Origin: an uncultured Pelagibacteraceae bacterium | Lineage (GTDB): Bacteria; Pseudomonadota; Alphaproteobacteria; Pelagibacterales; Pelagibacteraceae | Reading direction: 5' to 3' | Length of the DNA stretch: 33,676 nt | Assembly: GCA_902574525.1 (NCBI GenBank) | Contig: CACGNQ010000010.1 | Span: forward strand, 1-33,676 | Shown here: positions 31,443 through 33,676 of the stretch, in pieces | Position numbering within the stretch: position 1 is the stretch's first letter | Layout of the letters: the number at the start of each line of letters is the position of its first letter | The notes under the pieces: generated by a model | Database searches by the model: none | What the model was told of the DNA's origin: nothing | What the model saw: only the letters and a program-made list of their open reading frames with translations | Program-made: the position numbers and the translations under genes

Positions 31443-31814
31443 ATGGCTGACCTAAATAAAATTATAGAAGATCTATCAAGCTTAACTGTTGTTGAAGCAG
31501 CTGAGCTATCAAAGCAACTAGAAGAAAAATGGGGAGTTACAGCAGCAGCTGCAGTTGCAGCACCCGCAGCAGCAGGAGCAGGAGCAGCACCCGCTGAAGA
31601 AAAAACTGAATTTACAATAGTGCTTGCATCAGCAGGAGATAAAAAAATAAACGTAATTAAAGAGATAAGAGGAGTAACTTCTCTTGGTCTTAAAGAAGCA
31701 AAAGATTTAGTCGAGGGTGCACCGAAAGAAGTCAAAGCAGGTGTAAATAAAAAAGAAGCAGAAGAAATTAAAGCTAAATTAGAAGCAGCTGGAGCTAAAG
31801 TAGAACTTAAGTAA
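31443..31814 (+). CDS. rplL: 50S ribosomal protein L7/L12
   Basis: 123 residues. N-terminal dimerisation domain ([29 protein letters not shown]), an Ala-rich hinge ([20 protein letters not shown]) and the C-terminal factor-binding domain ([28 protein letters not shown]). Recruits translation GTPases. Followed by 51 nt containing a hairpin before rpoB. The reverse-strand alanine/serine-rich open frame here is a shadow. Confidence 0.97.
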   Translation: MADLNKIIEDLSSLTVVEAAELSKQLEEKWGVTAAAAVAAPAAAGAGAAPAEEKTEFTIVLASAGDKKINVIKEIRGVTSLGLKEAKDLVEGAPKEVKAGVNKKEAEEIKAKLEAAGAKVELK

Positions 31815-31829
31815 CTAACAAAATTTAAA

Positions 31830-31854
31830 TTGCTGGTTAGAAATTAACTAGCAA
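31830..31854 (+). promoter_or_regulatory. rplL-rpoB intergenic hairpin
   Basis: TTGCTGGTT, a 7-nt loop and AACTAGCAA can pair over 9 bp with one G-U pair. It lies 11 nt upstream of the rpoB ATG and lacks a following T-run. In enteric bacteria this interval holds an attenuator and an RNase III site; a similar processing or attenuation role is inferred only from position. Confidence 0.5.
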
Positions 31855-31865
31855 TAATAACATTG

Positions 31866-33676
31866 ATGCAATTATCTTTTACTGAAAAAAAAAATGTCAG
31901 AAAAAATTTTGGGAAATTAAAAGAAGCTTTATCAATACCAAATTTAATAGAAGTACAAAAAAATTCTTACAAGGAACTAACTGAATTAAAAGAAGATATT
32001 GAAAATAATTTGGTTAAAGGTTTTGATAGAGTTTTTAAAAGTATATTTCCCATAGAAGATCTTAACGATAAAGCAACATTAGAGTATGTATCTTATAGAT
32101 TAGAAAAACCTAAATTTGATGTAGATGAATGTATTCAACGAGGTTTAACATATTCATCTGCACTTAAATGCACTCTTAGATTAGTAGTGTACGAAATTGA
32201 TCAAGAAAATAATTCGAAAGAAATTCTTTCAGCAAAAGAACAAGAGGTTTATATGGGTGAAGTGCCCATGATGACTAATAGCGGTACATTTATTACAAAT
32301 GGTGTCCAAAGGGTAGTAGTTAATCAGATGCATAGAAGTCCAGGTGTGTTTTTTGATCATGACAAAGGTAAAAGTCATGCTAGTGGAAAATTGTTATTTA
32401 ACTGTAGAGTAATACCTAATAGAGGATCTTGGTTGGATTTTGAATATGATGTCAAAGATTTACTTTATTTTAGAATAGATAGAAAAAAGAAAACGTTCGT
32501 ATCAACTTTGCTAATGGCTTTAGGCTATTCAAAAAATGATATTGTTAATGAGTTTTATGATAAAGAAGTTTACCTTTTTGACAAAAAAATAAGCAAGTGG
32601 AAGACTAAATTTAACCCTGAGAATTATAAATCTAAAAATTTTTCAGAGGAAATCGTAGATGCTAAAACTCAAAAAGTTATAGTTAAACTTGGTGAGAAAA
32701 TAAATTTTTTAACTGCAAAAAAATTGTTTAATGAAGGATTGAAAGAGATTTTTGTTTCTAGTAACTCACTTTATGGCAAATATCTTCACAAGGATTATAC
32801 TATTAAAGATGATAATTTTAAAATAGGAACAGAACTCAACGAAACTATTATTCAAAAATTCTTGGAAAACGATATTAATGAAATATCTATATCATCAACC
32901 AACTCTATAAATAAAGGACCATATTTACTTCAAACAATTTTTAATGATAAAAATGATACAAAAAACGATGCAATAAACGAAATTTATAAAGTATTAAGAC
33001 CAGGTGAGCCTCCAACTATTGAAATAGCAACTCAAATTTTTAATAATCTTTTTTTTAGCTCAGATAGATATGATTTATCGGATGTAGGTCGAGTTAAAAT
33101 GAATTCTAGATTAAGTCTTAATTGTTCTGACAAGATTACTATTTTAAGAAACGATGATATTTTAGCAATAATTAAAAAGATGCTCGATTTAAGAGATGGT
33201 AAAGATGAAATTGATGATATCGATCACCTAGCTAACAGAAGAGTTAGATCAGTTGGAGAGTTAGTTGAGAACCAGGCAAGAATTGGCGTTTACAGAATGG
33301 AAAGAGCTATAAAAGAAAAGATGACAACTTTAGATGTTGAATCTGCTATGCCCCAAGATTTAATAAACGCTAAACCTTTAACGGTCTCATTAAAAGATTT
33401 TTTTGCTACATCACAATTATCTCAATTTATGGATCAAACAAATCCACTATCAGAAATTACCCATAAAAGAAGAGTTTCTGCATTAGGTCCGGGTGGACTT
33501 ACTCGTGAAAGAGCTGGATTTGAGGTTAGAGATGTACACCCAACTCATTACGGAAGAATTTGTCCAATCGAAACTCCTGAAGGACCAAACATTGGCTTAA
33601 TAAATAGTTTATCAACGTATTCTAAAATCAACAAATATGGATTTATAGAAAGCCCATATAAAAAAGTCAAAGATGG
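31866..33676 (+). CDS. rpoB: RNA polymerase beta subunit, C-terminus beyond window
   Basis: The first 603 codons of rpoB, open to the window end; full proteins are about 1350 residues, so roughly the first 45 percent is present. Start [17 protein letters not shown] at the ATG at 31866. The protrusion and lobe domains are seen ([32 protein letters not shown]), as is the rifampicin-binding region [36 protein letters not shown] near 518-553. The residues matching E. coli Q513, D516, H526, R529 and S531 are all wild type. It ends in [10 protein letters not shown]...SPYKKVKD. Transcribed with the ribosomal stalk genes. Confidence 0.97.
   Translation, partial: MQLSFTEKKNVRKNFGKLKEALSIPNLIEVQKNSYKELTELKEDIENNLVKGFDRVFKSIFPIEDLNDKATLEYVSYRLEKPKFDVDECIQRGLTYSSALKCTLRLVVYEIDQENNSKEILSAKEQEVYMGEVPMMTNSGTFITNGVQRVVVNQMHRSPGVFFDHDKGKSHASGKLLFNCRVIPNRGSWLDFEYDVKDLLYFRIDRKKKTFVSTLLMALGYSKNDIVNEFYDKEVYLFDKKISKWKTKFNPENYKSKNFSEEIVDAKTQKVIVKLGEKINFLTAKKLFNEGLKEIFVSSNSLYGKYLHKDYTIKDDNFKIGTELNETIIQKFLENDINEISISSTNSINKGPYLLQTIFNDKNDTKNDAINEIYKVLRPGEPPTIEIATQIFNNLFFSSDRYDLSDVGRVKMNSRLSLNCSDKITILRNDDILAIIKKMLDLRDGKDEIDDIDHLANRRVRSVGELVENQARIGVYRMERAIKEKMTTLDVESAMPQDLINAKPLTVSLKDFFATSQLSQFMDQTNPLSEITHKRRVSALGPGGLTRERAGFEVRDVHPTHYGRICPIETPEGPNIGLINSLSTYSKINKYGFIESPYKKVKD

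Overview
The window looks like a chromosomal segment of a SAR11-type alphaproteobacterium (Pelagibacterales). It is very AT-rich and compact, with many 1-4 nt gene overlaps and weak ribosome-binding sites. It carries the conserved tuf-trnW-secE-nusG-rplK-rplA-rplJ-rplL-rpoB block plus genes for alternative oxidase, type IV pilin, Anbu and ZnuABC. The assignment is inference from content; no database search was possible.

Layout. 1-2627 (minus strand): purB (cut by the window edge), map, sfsA. 2650-3809 (plus): CinA-N protein and a gamma-glutamylcyclotransferase-like protein. 3806-6689 (minus): surface-glycan trio (short Gfo/Idh oxidoreductase, FAD oxidoreductase, GT4 glycosyltransferase). 6790-9905: zinc uptake, with znuC-znuB-zur facing away from znuA and a two-copy Zur-like operator between them. 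9974-11620: alternative oxidase, cupredoxin and DUF4396-like membrane protein. 11625-15381 (minus): a glucosylglycerate operon (phosphatase, synthase, GH13_18 phosphorylase). 15430-17704: divergent Anbu protease and circularly permuted ATP-grasp protein. 17776-19959: pilin, small membrane protein and secreted alpha/beta hydrolase. 19958-22869: a tRNA-Leu(UAA) integration hotspot. 22874-26535: nadK, a polytopic membrane protein, an odd tRNA-Val and a second GT4. 26569-33676: tRNA-Thr, rlmB, tRNA-Tyr, tRNA-Gly, tuf, tRNA-Trp, secE, nusG, four ribosomal protein genes and rpoB (cut by the window edge).

The most unusual region is the tRNA-Leu locus. Two 5'-half fragments of tRNA-Leu(UAA), both ending in the anticodon loop, precede the intact gene. 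They delimit two small tandem modules of 1067 and 1687 bp without an integrase. Module A carries one MORN-repeat gene. Module B carries a small lipoprotein and a putative DUF3427/DUF3883 nuclease. Each module has its own dimer of an 11-bp word near both cargo ends. Each also appears to bring a new promoter and 5' tRNA half, so the intact tRNA and nadK, whose ATG lies 4 nt past the CCA, stay expressed while the displaced tRNA promoters point into the cargo. This fits a family of tiny non-autonomous elements mobilised in trans and is the best candidate for an undescribed system here.

Other points of interest are the complete make-and-recover gene set for glucosylglycerate, the 51-bp tandem repeat forming the His/Asp-rich loop of ZnuA, the reduced Anbu neighbourhood, and a tRNA-Val(GAC) lacking the usual D-loop GG and T-loop TTC.
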